Assembly: GCA_047495785.1 (NCBI GenBank)
Contig: JBLDXI010000029.1
Location: 1,860,001-1,924,000 of the forward strand
Length of the DNA: 64,000 bases
DNA from: Lepidodermella squamata
Lineage: Eukaryota > Gastrotricha
Direction: 5' to 3'
Positions 10,038-21,380 of the stretch are shown piece by piece. The notes beneath the pieces are model-generated. The model was not told the origin of the DNA. It made no database searches and saw only the letters and a list, made by a program, of their open reading frames with translations. The position numbers and the translations under genes are program-made. Positions within the stretch are counted from its first letter, which is position 1. Each line of letters starts with the position of its first letter.

Positions 10038-11979
10038 AAGCGAGGAGACAACTTGCTGAATTTCAATTCCATCCTCGAATGATGTTACTTAGATGTTTTC
10101 TTTCGACAGATTCGTGAGTAAAATTGTGCACATGCATTAATGACACTGTTTTGATGCGATGTTCCAATTAAATCTGAAATAAAAATGTAGCCTGGTTCAT
10201 CTTTTATCGTTATTTTCTTTGTAAGTAAGAGCTTGAAATGGCCAAATCCTAAATCATCTTCAATGGTTAACATAACTCAACGAGGCTAACATGTTAATCG
10301 GGCCTCGGACATTTGCGAATTACCACTGTCGGCCTGGGGGCCTTTGACAGCTGCCGGGGAACTCCAAACAAAGAGTTAATGTAAAGAAGTAAAGGGTTAA
10401 TATTCGATTTCATAAAACTGCAAATGAGCGTTCAGTGACATGTTTTCAGGCTACTTGGCTTTTCAATGCCTCTGATGCCTTGAGTACCTGATAGCCATAT
10501 CGGGCCATTTCTTAGAGATTTTAGAAAGTGCTTTGTGCAGAATAGCTAAATGGGTTTGAGATGCGTGGATTCAATTTTTGAAAAGAATGTTAAAGATTCA
10601 GCCTGGAACTTGGAAGCAAATCTCCTCGGGGAGAAATGACTCAAAGTTGGCTCGATATATGGCTGTTCGTGTAGCTGTAATGAGCATTCCAGTGCATCGC
10701 CAGGGGCAGCTCTCTTAAAATCAGACCTAAGAAAATGAAAGCCGCTCGTATAATTGGCATTAACTCTCTGCTTTCACAAGCTGGCAAAGCTCTATCGATG
10801 ACTGCTATTATTCCGGACATTTATCATACCTAATATGGTGCAACACAGCTAATATTTTATTCCTGGATCATATGGTTTCAAGCTCAGCTTGTCGGAAAGA
10901 TAATTAGCCCTCAAAATTAGCCTGTTCACTGTCCAACTTATCCCAATCCAACATGTCCGCCACAGTATATAAGCCGAGATGGCGAGCAACACGGTGCCAT
11001 CATTCATCGCAGATCGCAAACATCGCTACATTTTTCAGAATCATCATACATTCAGTGCTAAGATTCAGTGCACAATTGGCAGTTCTAATCCAAAATTATT
11101 GTTGAGGTTCCCAATATATATTTGTCGTGCCGATTTATTCTCTACTTTTTGTCATTTTTTGGCATTAATGGCTGGTAATTTCAAATAATACTTAAATTTT
11201 AATATTCTTAAAGGATGTCAAACCTAGCAGTTTCATTTCTGGTTCCCCTGTTCTAGTATGTGGTTCCCCTTGCTTGAATTTTCAGATTCCTTTTTTCCAC
11301 AGAAGTTGATCCTAGAGACTCTTTTAAGCTCCATGAGATTGGATTGATGTGAACTAGGGTGTTGGGTTTACTTTTTAGACTGATCAATTGCTTCAGATGG
11401 CGAAATTAATCAGTCGGACCTAGGATCATTATCTTGAACCTTGAAGGTTCAGCAAAGGTTCCAGCTGCCAACTATGACCTATTAGTCGGTTTTTGGCGCT
11501 TGAACTTCGGGAAAGCATTATTATATCTCTATCAACCCACTGAGTTTGAAACATAGATAATAGTAAAGATCGGACGCTTACGATCCTCCCATAGTATCAA
11601 AATTTTAGGGTGCATAGGTCACCATGTGCACAGCCACATTTTTGTGCTTTTTATTTGAGGCATGTGCGCCTAGCTAAATGCATGTAAAATCGACCCATTT
11701 TTAAACCGATTTTTTGAAAAACGTCATTTTTCTAATTTTTTGATAATTTTAATCTAGTACAACTTCTAGCTTCTACAGATACTTCAGTTTCATACATAGA
11801 GAACGACGATTTCAATTGCTGGACAGACTCTGGATCTTTTATGTTTCCCCCTTAAGGTGGGCAAATGTTGTCAAATTTCCAATTTAGTACAGAATTCTAT
11901 TCATTTTTTTAATAAACTCCCGCCATGTGACAAAAATTCCCCACGAACACTTAGTTCTACATATATTTCTTTAGAAAAA
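10038..11979. other. Long spacer between the two GPCR gene pairs
   Basis: A 1.9-kb AT-rich spacer. It contains the 3' end of the preceding gene (AATAAA at 10178-10183). A TATA-like string (agtatataag, near 10964) lies before a short unsupported open frame. I see no protein homology or clear inverted repeats. The frame of the downstream receptor is open from 11857 but has no ATG before 11980. Confidence 0.5.
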
Positions 11980-14196
11980 ATGATTTGCGTATTGATATTG
12001 ATGATTTCCCAGCAATTGGAATTAGTCCACACATCGAAACCGTATCGTATAAAAATGCTGTCTATGCTTCCTCTAACTGGCTCTGAACCTCTGACATTCA
12101 AGTCTTGCGCCGCCACACAACAATTGGTCATCGATTCGGCCAACAGCAGAGGCGACATATTACCAAAATATCACATTGAATTGGACATTCAAGACGAAGG
12201 CGCTGTATCAACTAGAGCCCCAAAAACTGCGATTCAATTCGCCCAGAAGAATTGGCAAAATTCAATTGACAACACAACGATTTCTCCGATTGCTCTTGGA
12301 ACCCTTTACACACCAGGATGTGTAGCTTGGGGTCGACTAGCCAGCCAGGTTGACATGGTAATGCTAGCATTCAGCTGCACAGTTCCTTCTCAAACAGCTC
12401 GGCGAGATTTATATCCGAATATGTATCGTCTGAGGTCTTCGCTGCAACTCGCGTTATACGCTCGCATTCAATTCATCAAAACCATCGCGAAATGGCAAAA
12501 GATGGGCATTGTCTTGAATATGGATGGCAACAGCCTGTCATACGAGGTCGCAACTTTGTTTTACGATCTGAGTTCTAAAGCTGGAATCACAGTTACAGCG
12601 CTAGAAGCACTCACGGAGTCTAATGATGATGTCTTGCTGTCGATGAAGAACGCCGATATCCGAATCTTCAGTTTTGAAGTAGGAGTTTTCCCTGCGATTC
12701 CGCTGATTTTGTGCCGCGCTTACAACCTTGGCATAAGGGGACAGAGGTATATGTTTATTTTTGGCATGAATGCCTACAGTTTGCCGACGAGTTTCCCGCA
12801 GTCTTTTTACCCATCATGGTGCAGTCAAGAGAAATTCTACTCGCAACTCGAAAGAACGTTGCTCTTCGGAGCTCCTTACGATGCTGCGATTCCCCTAAGT
12901 GGAGTCACTAGCCTAGGCCATTCTCTGGAAGACTTCAATCGTATGTATCGAAATATAACTAATGGCACAATCCCTACTGACTTTGCGTTCCGACATTTGT
13001 GCTACGACATAGCTCTTCATGGTGTTATGACTCTTCACGAAACTGAGAAAGAGTTGAATAAGGTGAACCTGACTCTTTCGGATTACTCGAATCAGCCTAA
13101 GCTCGTGGCATCCATCGCAAACAGAACTGCTGGACAAACAAAACTCCGAAATCTGCGTCACGGAGATTTTTCTTATTCAAAGAGATTAGAGGTCGATCAC
13201 GAACCACAGCTTCTCGCTCAGTGGTACCCCACCCGTGGTTTGGTAGCTAGATACGCAATCGCTTACCGAGAGCAAGATTCAAATGGCCTCTTGAACTCGA
13301 GTCTTTACGAAATTATGAACCTAGATCCATTGGAAGACAGTCAAATCCCCAGGGACACACCAGGAGAGGTTCAAATCGACATAGGAATCAACCATGGAGT
13401 TTTCGCGCTAATCGTGGGGTCCAGCATTATGATCTCTGCAGCTTCTTGTGCCTTTCTCGCAAAGAAATTGCATAATCCGATTGAAAGAGTCAGATCGACT
13501 CATTGGTATCACCTTCAAACCTCGATTCATGTATTGAACGCTGCAGCTATTGCTGTTGCTGTTCCAAGTTCGCTTAAAACTGATGTTTCCTGTCAATTTG
13601 GCGTTTTCCTCGCTACAACGAGTGTGAGTCATTTCATTGGCGCGCTCGTTCTTAGTTTGAGAAGATCTTTGACAGAAACTAAACATATGGACCCAAAACA
13701 GTCGATTGGAAGGAATAGCTACGATGTCCATCTCGCTCTAATTATGCCGATGCTTTGCTTGGGAATTTGCACAAGTTGGGCAGTTGTTGATCCATTGAAG
13801 GCTTCGTATAGTGACGGCAGCGATTCCCGAGTTTACAAAGAAGAATTCGACACGTACATACGATATACTTACAACGCTTGCAGCTCGATGAAATTTTCCA
13901 TGCATTTTCTGGCTTCGATTTTGATCATTGACACCGGGCTATTACTTGTTGGTGCAGCCATTGCACTGAAGCTGCGTTCTTATCAGATTGTCCGCCGAAA
14001 TCCTGAGGCTATACGCTTGTTAATCCTTTTCATCGTTACGTTCTCACTCCATTTTGGAGATGCTGCAGTAGCTTTCATGTCGTTTTCAATGGCCATGTTG
14101 GAAATGACTATATCAATCGGACTACTACTGTTGTCTTCTCTGTCTGCTGTCATTCTGAACTTGAAGATCACAGCCAACAACAGCATCAAGTACTAA
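11980..14196 (+). CDS. Intronless class C GPCR (GABA-B-like), 738 aa, type A
   Basis: Single-exon receptor. The start at 11980 is the first ATG and gives a signal peptide (MICVLILMISQQLELVH) matching the paralog at 4977. The venus-flytrap domain has the same blocks as that paralog, and the first 150 or so mature residues are almost the same protein. The seven-helix half is clearly more diverged. It ends with the short tail LKITANNSIKY. It is the first member of the second A-B pair and is followed 0.6 kb later by the type-B pseudogene. The sharp change of similarity inside the gene points to gene conversion with the copy at 4977. Ligand unknown. Confidence 0.88.
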   Translation: MICVLILMISQQLELVHTSKPYRIKMLSMLPLTGSEPLTFKSCAATQQLVIDSANSRGDILPKYHIELDIQDEGAVSTRAPKTAIQFAQKNWQNSIDNTTISPIALGTLYTPGCVAWGRLASQVDMVMLAFSCTVPSQTARRDLYPNMYRLRSSLQLALYARIQFIKTIAKWQKMGIVLNMDGNSLSYEVATLFYDLSSKAGITVTALEALTESNDDVLLSMKNADIRIFSFEVGVFPAIPLILCRAYNLGIRGQRYMFIFGMNAYSLPTSFPQSFYPSWCSQEKFYSQLERTLLFGAPYDAAIPLSGVTSLGHSLEDFNRMYRNITNGTIPTDFAFRHLCYDIALHGVMTLHETEKELNKVNLTLSDYSNQPKLVASIANRTAGQTKLRNLRHGDFSYSKRLEVDHEPQLLAQWYPTRGLVARYAIAYREQDSNGLLNSSLYEIMNLDPLEDSQIPRDTPGEVQIDIGINHGVFALIVGSSIMISAASCAFLAKKLHNPIERVRSTHWYHLQTSIHVLNAAAIAVAVPSSLKTDVSCQFGVFLATTSVSHFIGALVLSLRRSLTETKHMDPKQSIGRNSYDVHLALIMPMLCLGICTSWAVVDPLKASYSDGSDSRVYKEEFDTYIRYTYNACSSMKFSMHFLASILIIDTGLLLVGAAIALKLRSYQIVRRNPEAIRLLILFIVTFSLHFGDAAVAFMSFSMAMLEMTISIGLLLLSSLSAVILNLKITANNSIKY

Positions 14197-14789
14197 GCTT
14201 CAACCAATGTGCTTGCATGTTGTAGAACTAGATTGTGATAATGGTCAATTCGGGCTATTGGTGAAGAAAGTCTTTTCTGTTCTAGGTACAAATAATGTTT
14301 CAATCTCATTTGTTCAAAAATTTCCGAAGTTGAATGTTCGTCATTTCGTAAACTTTTTAGTAAAATTCAGTTCTTGGACCCGATACATAACGATCAAATT
14401 GTAAAAAAAACTCATGGGAGAGCTCATTCGGCACGTGGCTTAGAAGACACACGCAGCTCCCCGAAAAGTCGGCTGAAGAATTCCTGACCCCTGCTACAAA
14501 TAGTTCTGATTTTTCAGGCAGAGAGACAGTAGGAAGGCCTCTTTGTTAGTTTTTCAGCGCATCTCAAATCTCAAGAACCTCGTGACTTCAATCCAAAATA
14601 TCCTCCTCGAAAACTTATATTTAACGGCGTCAATCCTAAAGTTAGATCAGTATAGGAAAAGTTGGGAAATATCGATTGGGAAAATTAGCCGTATCCCTCA
14701 CCTGGCGAGCAATGTGAGTCATATCCAATATCCAATCCATCAGTCCATCATATCCAATAATTTGCAGGCGAATTTCACTTAGCGTACAG
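14197..14789. other. Spacer before the type-B receptor pseudogene
   Basis: 593 bp, AT-rich. It should contain the 3' end of the upstream receptor and the former promoter of the pseudogene. Nothing else is recognised. Confidence 0.5.
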
Positions 14790-15581
14790 ATGTTTCTCCT
14801 GGGCATTTTGTCTGTTGCAACGCATTTGAGCTCGCTGGTAGCAGCAGCCAATCTACAAAAAACGAATCGTATGAAAGTTTTGTCGTTGCTCCCGGTCGCA
14901 GACGTCATTTGACGCAGCTCGACAAGGCATTTAATTTCAGCGGCGTCACTTTGGCATCCGTGGCGCAGCTATGTCTCCAATTGCTCTAGGCACATTAGGA
15001 ACGCCTGGCTGCAAAGCCTGAGGCTCTACGGCTCACTACATGGATATGGTGTTGATTGCGACGAGCTGTACGGCAACTAGCCAAACTGCTAGAAGAACCA
15101 CATACCCTAACCTTTATCGAGTCCGCTCAGCCTACGACTTGACCCTGGTTGCTCGCATGCTCTTCATGCGCACCATAAGCAAGTGGAATAGAATCAGTTT
15201 AATCGTCGATCGTCGACATAGACGCAAACTCATTCGATTACGATTCAGGTAGCTTATTCTACGCCCTAGCGTCGAAATCAGGCTTTCAAATCGCCTCTTT
15301 CGTAGCAGCAAATGACGTTAGCGATGAGTTATTACGGAGCCTGAAACGATTAAGAATTTTAAGATTTAAGAATTTTCGCAATCGAGACGGGCGATGGTTT
15401 CTTTCTCATCAAGTTCATATGCCGCGCCTACGAAGCTGGGATTCGCGGGACAAAATATATGATTGTAGCCAACCTCGGCATCTTCGGCGACCCGAATCTT
15501 TATCCAGAGTCGTTCTTTCTAGCTAACGGTTGCCGTAAATCTGTCTACCTCGAGCAGTTGGAAATTAGCTTGTTTCTAGGT

Positions 15582-16189
15582 CGCTAGCGTTTCGGTATAA
15601 CTATCCATTTGACGGTAATTATTTTACCGCAGCACGCAAACAAGGTCACCTCAATGCTTGTGCGGTAAAACGAACGCCGCCGCGTTTGTAAATTTTTACC
15701 GCACGCGGCGTTACTTTTACCGTAGCAATTGCGCCAGTTACTATTTAACGTAAGCTTTTGTCTTTCCACTTACTGTACGGATGACACGGCGCGCGCAAAA
15801 AGCATGCTGCATAATATGAGCCATGGGGGAATCCCGCGCGCACACCATGGTAATGCGTCATTTTATTTTTATAACACTCTAAACCAACAGGCAATTTTTC
15901 TGTTATACTCAAGCGGTTGCGTAACACGCTCTATTGTAAGAACGCGATCCAAGACGCGAGCGGCTGCGCGCTCGTACCATCAGATCTGCGCGCAGTTCTG
16001 ACTCCTTTATTTCTATTTCTCCATAATATGAGCTGAACTTACCGCAGAAAAAATAAGTTTACCGCGCGCGAGTATATGTATGCTTCAGAGTCGAGGTAGT
16101 GCCATTTACGGTAAATTGTTTACCGCAACTAGAGAACAATGGCGAGATGGAGTTACCGTCAAATGGAGAATTATACCGAAACGCTAACG
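15582..16189. mobile_element. 608-bp non-autonomous DNA transposon (MITE-like) with 4-bp target duplication
   Basis: The terminal inverted repeats begin cgctagcgtttcggtata on the left and end tataccgaaacgctaacg on the right, and continue inward to about 36 bp with few mismatches. The insertion is flanked by aggt (15578-15581 and 16190-16193). Removing the element and one aggt restores the coding line of the receptor, so the 4-bp target duplication is secure. The interior is rich in short ttaccgc motifs in both orientations and has no transposase. Chapaev-type elements are one group with 4-bp duplications, but I cannot assign a family. Confidence 0.85.
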
Positions 16190-16834
16190 AGGTACATCTA
16201 TCCCGTTGATTGTACCACCTGCAGTTACAGATGAACTTGGCTTCACTTTCGCAACGTATAACGCCGCTTTTGCTGCTTTTTTTAACTACTCAATTCAAGG
16301 CGATGCTTATATAAATTGGTTGGCGTACGAAGTTGCCATGGTTGGAATCATGGTCCTGGACAAAACTGAGAAGTTACTTCGAAGACAAAACCTCTCGTTA
16401 CTTGACTACCATTCTTACCCAGAAAAGGTTATGCTGGCTGCAAATGAGAGCAGTAGAACGATTCGGATCAAAACACTACGCCAGGGTCTGTTCCGCTACT
16501 CGGAAAGAGTTGAACTTGATTACGAGCCTCAAAATGGGATGCAAAAGCGAGATCTCTCAAGCCGAGGTATCTGGTCACCATGAAAGAGAACTCGACGCAA
16601 TATACAGATATGAACGCATTCACTTTGGAAGCAATAGAGCCTTTCGATTTAGAGTCATTACCAAAGGATGCAGCTTTAGAGGTGGCAATCAAGGGCGGAA
16701 TTCCTCTGGGTTTCTATGTATCTTTAGTTAGTGTTTCAATCGGATTATTCCTGATACAACTAGGAGTAGTAGGGCGGTTGATTCATGCCAAACCGAACAA
16801 TTTGGAGAATACATTATGCAACGATGATTGTCGG

Positions 16835-17163
16835 GGCTTGTGGTGTAGTGGTATAGCCTCTACATAGCTACGCAAGCCCTAGAGAGCGAGGTTCGATTCC
16901 CGGCGACAGCAGTCGTTGCGGAAAAAAATCGAACTGGATGAGCGTCATCTACCATCCACTCGCTTTCGGGCCTGCGGTCGACCAAGCCGCTAGAAATTGG
17001 TACCGCTCTGCGGGTAATGGGCTGGAATGCTGCGAACACCTGGCCCCGGATCCAGCATGCATACCTCGGTATGGGTTCCAGTTTACGCTCAGGGCCTAGA
17101 AAAGGATATGAGCGCCTCAGTATGTTCCGAAAGGAATTTGCTCCCATTAATATTATTATTATT
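16835..17163 (+). mobile_element. tRNA-derived SINE, 329 bp
   Basis: The 5' part looks like a tRNA and carries both internal RNA polymerase III promoter boxes: box A TGGTGTAGTGG at 16841-16851 and a perfect box B GGTTCGATTCC at 16890-16900. The 3' end is an (att)n run. It is flanked by 15-bp target duplications, aacgatgattgtcgg (16820-16834) and aacgatgactgtcgg (17164-17178), which differ at one base. The length, promoter, simple 3' tail and long target duplication are those of a SINE moved by a LINE reverse transcriptase. It sits in the receptor pseudogene in sense orientation. Confidence 0.85.
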
Positions 17164-17913
17164 AACGATGACTGTCGGATTTTTCGCATTGAACGCTGGT
17201 TCGCTTACAGTCTCAACTCCGTCACGATGGAGGACAGATTCGGTTTGCCAGGCTACTAGTTTTGTCGTAGCATTCGCTATATTCTTCACCCTTTCATCCA
17301 TTGTCCTTCGTTTAACGGAGTTCGCCAAGTTTTTCAGGAAAAACAAAATACAAAGATCATCTGGGCGTTATCCTTGCAATGTAAAGCCGATAATTCTGCC
17401 AGAAGGTCGAATTTTGCTCAAATCAGCGATTTTTGCGATATTTGCCATTGCAATAGAGATCGCATGGGCTCTAGTCGATCCTCTCCAGGCTGTTAACAAT
17501 GAGAGACTCTGGTCAAGGTTCTACGATCCTGTTCAAGACGCTTACGTTGAAACTTTTGCTCGGTCCTGTCGATCTAAATGGGAAAACAACTGGATCATAG
17601 CGAATGTGGCAATGATTTTCGCTGTTCTCCTAACCGGGTTATTTTACGTTTTTAAACTTCGCGCTAATCCTCAACTGATTCTTTATCCAAGGGTGAAACG
17701 GTACCTGTGCGCCATAGTAGCGGCTCTTTCCCTGTTCATTGCTGTTATTTTGTTGATCTTTATTTCGCCGACGAGCGTCATGTTTGAGATTTCACTAGCT
17801 TGTGGGCTAGTTTGCATTTCACTTTGTTTGTTTTCGCTACTCTTCATTCGATTGCCTGAACAGCCTGTTCCAGAGTCACTTCGGAATTTTCCTTTTGCTC
17901 GTATGAGCAACGA

Positions 17914-18114
17914 CAATATCGGTAGCGTCGTTGAATAACTCGGATTTAGGCTTGTTTACATCCGTTTGAAAGTGAGAGGTGACAAGTAAAAAGTATTTTT
18001 CACTTTTGCATCCTAATTCCCGTTGAAAACCCGCTTTTTTACTTGACACCTGTCGCCTTGAAATGGATGTAAACAAGCCTAAATCCGAGTTATTCAACGA
18101 CGCTAACGATATTG
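17914..18114. repeat. Inverted duplication of the pseudogene 3' end (about 80-bp arms)
   Basis: Arms at about 17914-17994 and 18034-18114 are inverted copies separated by about 40 bp. The arm includes the last seven or so codons and the stop of the receptor pseudogene, plus the following 3' flank (tcggatttaggcttgttta). The right arm is therefore a reversed copy of gene sequence. A transcript reading through would fold into a hairpin. Confidence 0.8.
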
Positions 18115-21100
18115 CGAGGCAATCGGCGGCGATTTTAAAGTGAATATTTTTCATGGGGTTTTATGCTGCTTTGTTGTGTCACCCTGTCCTTATGAAAAAA
18201 CATCATTTAAATTCCTTGGGGAAATTTGGATTGAGTACAAGCTTTTTAAGAATTATTAATTGTTATAAAGCTGACACCGATTAGATTATTTTTGTTGAAA
18301 AAACATGTTATTCATATATCGACCCGGAAACGCAGCCGATAAATAAAGTTTTTTCCTTCTTTAGAGGGTCCGAAAAAAACTGGAGTTAAGCGTTCACTCC
18401 AACCCCGACGTTAAAAAAACTTGAAAAATAATAAATAAAATAAAAAAGAGTAAAGAGTCCATGTCCAAGGCAAAACGGCAAGAAATCTGGAATTTCTATC
18501 GAGCTGGGTAACACATTATTTTGAATAAATGCTTGGTGTTGGTATTTTTCAATCAATTCGAGAATTTTGGATCTCGGTTGTTAGCTGCGCTATAATTATA
18601 ACCGCGGTCAAGCTGTCCATACTGCTTTTTTCAATGCACAGCAATCAGCAACGCAAAAACACGCTAGCTTTTCCTCACATTGCAATAAAAATGAGAGGCC
18701 GGTTTTATTGCCCCTGCGTCTGGGCAGCAAGTCGTAGTGAGACTTGTTATAAATGAGCTGATAAATAGCAACCAAAAGCCACGCCCGGAATTATTTTAAA
18801 AAGCTCGACACACAAATTCGATATTTTCATTACATCGATTGTAGGAGGTGAGATCTTTCATGGAATCTTGAGTTTTCTTTTAATAACAGTTCATAATCTC
18901 CTATTCCCATCACTACACATCTCTCAGCCTCCTCGTCTCATATTTTGCTCCCTTTTTTGCGAGTAAGAAATTGCAAAGAAATTTCAAAAAAATCCGCCTT
19001 AAAAAGGGCGAAATGGGCAGTTTTCTCATTTTTCAAATTAATTCCTAGCGGATTTTTGTCATCGCTAGTTTGAGGTTCAGGGCTGTGTCGTTTGTTCAGG
19101 GTTACTTATAGGCATTTTTCGATGATTTAGGCAAGCTTGGCGAAGGATTAGATAATTGTTGAATCGATGTCGTCATTTTCTAGATTTTTTTTATTTTTTT
19201 TTCATACAACTAATTATTCTATTTCCAGGTTTGAAAAGGTGTGCACAATGTTCGAAAATTTCTAAATTTTAAATTTTAAATTTCTAAATTTTAAATTCGA
19301 GGCTTAATCATATCATTTTTCCAAAATTCGAGTTCTGCGTCTTCACTTTTTTTATCGCCCTTATCCTATAATTTTCCGTATTACGTGAGTCTTGTGGCTG
19401 GGCGGTCAGTCAACAGCCCTTGAGAGTCCATATCGATTCCAAGTACGTACGTAAATACGTGATTTTATTTTTCAACCGGCTAGGAACCCAAATTTGATAA
19501 ATTTTCAAAAAATATTTTGCAGGACCTATTTTTAAAATTGGGACAGAACGCAAACTTGACAAGTCTCATTTTCAAAATATTTCCTTCAATTTCACAACTG
19601 AAAAAAGTGGAAAGTGGAAAGTTGAAAGTGGGTGCCAAGCTATTTTGCTAAAACCACGGATAATTTAAACGTAATTTATTTAGAATTTTAAAGCAATCCT
19701 GATATTTCAAAAAATTCAGAAAATTCAGTTTTGGAATAAGAATGAATTTATTGAAAATTTGATCAACTCACATTTGAGTCATTTTTAGTTCCGCAAGAGG
19801 GAATTTCGACTATGCTAGAAATTAAGACCCTAATTTTCTAAATAGCATAGGGCATCATGTAGCTAAAATAATAAATTCCTAACAGCCGTAATTAATTTGA
19901 CTTACCTATATTGAATTTATTGGCAAATCTTGTTTCTGTCATTTTACTTCTCAATTTGTTTATATTTCTAGATTGAATCCTTTAATCATAATTAGTGTTA
20001 AAAAAATCCGTGATCCACTTTCAGACATTTTTTTCCGAAATAATAGAAAAATGTTGATTCATTCGACTTCCTTCCTTAATGAATCATCTCTGTAAATTTA
20101 AGTCGTTAATGCAACAATGGAGAATTAAATCGGTAAAAACCTGCTAATCGCCTCATTTCCTCTAATTACACTTATGCTCTCAATTGAATTAACAAATTCT
20201 CCATTTTTTTAGCCCAATTGCTCCTCCCTCCAGCGCTTTTCTGTCGTCTTTAGCGAGGATCGTTCATCTTATATCGATCGAGTCAAAATAATAACTCCAA
20301 AGCACGTGTTTCTCGCGCGATAGATTGCCCATTTAACCAGCTGTGGCGGCGTGCGTCGATTTCTCGGCAAATAATGCACTGACAGCTGATGTTATCCGCG
20401 CGCATAAGCTGGCCGCGATAATAATTCCACAGCTATTTAGCATTTTTCTGCGGAAATTAGCCAAAATCAGCTAATATTCCGTATATATCTAATCTATTAC
20501 AAGTTCGCATCGTTATCAGTCTCAATATTGTACTTTGGCCTTAGCCAAATTGCCATGCCGTACTCCTTTTCGGTATTCAGCTTTCATCTAGTTACATTTG
20601 TCCAAATCCAAATGGCCAGTAGGCGAAAAAATCCAAGGGCTAAAGTTCACTTTGTATGGCGCATAGGTGGCGCCATTTTTTCAACATATGAATCCATTCA
20701 TAAAACTATGTATATTATCAAGTAAGTTTTGTGTTTACAACATAAGGCGAAATGTTCTTCTTGACGGACATATTCAAATTATTACTCAAACTATACTGTC
20801 CACGCTGTACAGCAGCGATTCATGAAGAGGCTGTTCGCTAGGATTTTAAGAATGGAAAACTTTTTTGTTAATGGACAGCTCGCCTCCAGTGCGCGCGCGT
20901 TTTCTCTCGTAAATAATAGCAAAAATATAGTATGATTAAAACAAAAGCCGCGCACTCGACAAAAAGCCCGCTGCTGTCTGTAACCGTTGCTGGTACCCGT
21001 TGCTGCTTGTGGTGGTGGTGGCATGATCAAAGCCTACACGCGCGCGCATACAGGTACGGCTCTCTATTGTCGCCGCGCAATTCATGCGTGGGCAGACGGA

Positions 21101-21380
21101 GGAGCTTTACTACACACTGGCGTTTGTGTGTTTGTATACTGCTATCATTATACATGCTGCTGATGACAAGCGGCCATGCAAAAAATTGTTGTGAATGGAG
21201 CGCTCTGTATGTGTTCATAATCTGCGCACTTCTTATCCTATTTAGGCTCGATCATTTAAAGGCCACAACCTTTGTTTGACTAGTCGCTCGCTCGTGTTAC
21301 GTGGGCACGCCCTGAAAACCACTTTCAGTTCCTCCTCGAATACATTAAGCCATTCCGCATTTTTAGAGAAATTAATCATC
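18115..21380. other. 3.3-kb gene-free AT-rich region
   Basis: No supported gene. It contains T-rich runs and a small tandem motif near 19262-19300 (repeated ttctaaattttaaa). Near 20890-21060 there are alternating CG stretches (gcgcgcgc). The right end should hold the promoter and 5' untranslated region of the desaturase at 21381. The frame of that gene is open from 21276, but there is no ATG before 21381. Confidence 0.5.

Larger units (their letters stand above)
14790..17938 (+). pseudogene. Type-B class C GPCR pseudogene with two transposon insertions
   Basis: The remains align along their whole length with the intact gene at 7725-10037. The signal peptide is kept (ATG at 14790). About 150 bp coding for the first part of the flytrap domain are deleted, and the frame then stops at TGA 14910-14912. 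A conserved Trp codon is TGA at 15019-15021. Further frameshifts lie near 15210, near 15350 and near 16535. A 608-bp inverted-repeat element sits at 15582-16189 and a SINE at 16835-17163, between the codons for TM1 and TM2. From 17164 the frame for the last six helices is intact to the stop at 17936-17938. The gene is dead as a receptor. It shares type-B sequence and position with the intact copy, so it arose from duplication of the A-B unit. Confidence 0.9.

Noticed and set aside
10964-11188. TATA-like string followed by a 69-codon frame
   Set aside because: The frame has no recognisable protein features and nothing else supports a gene.
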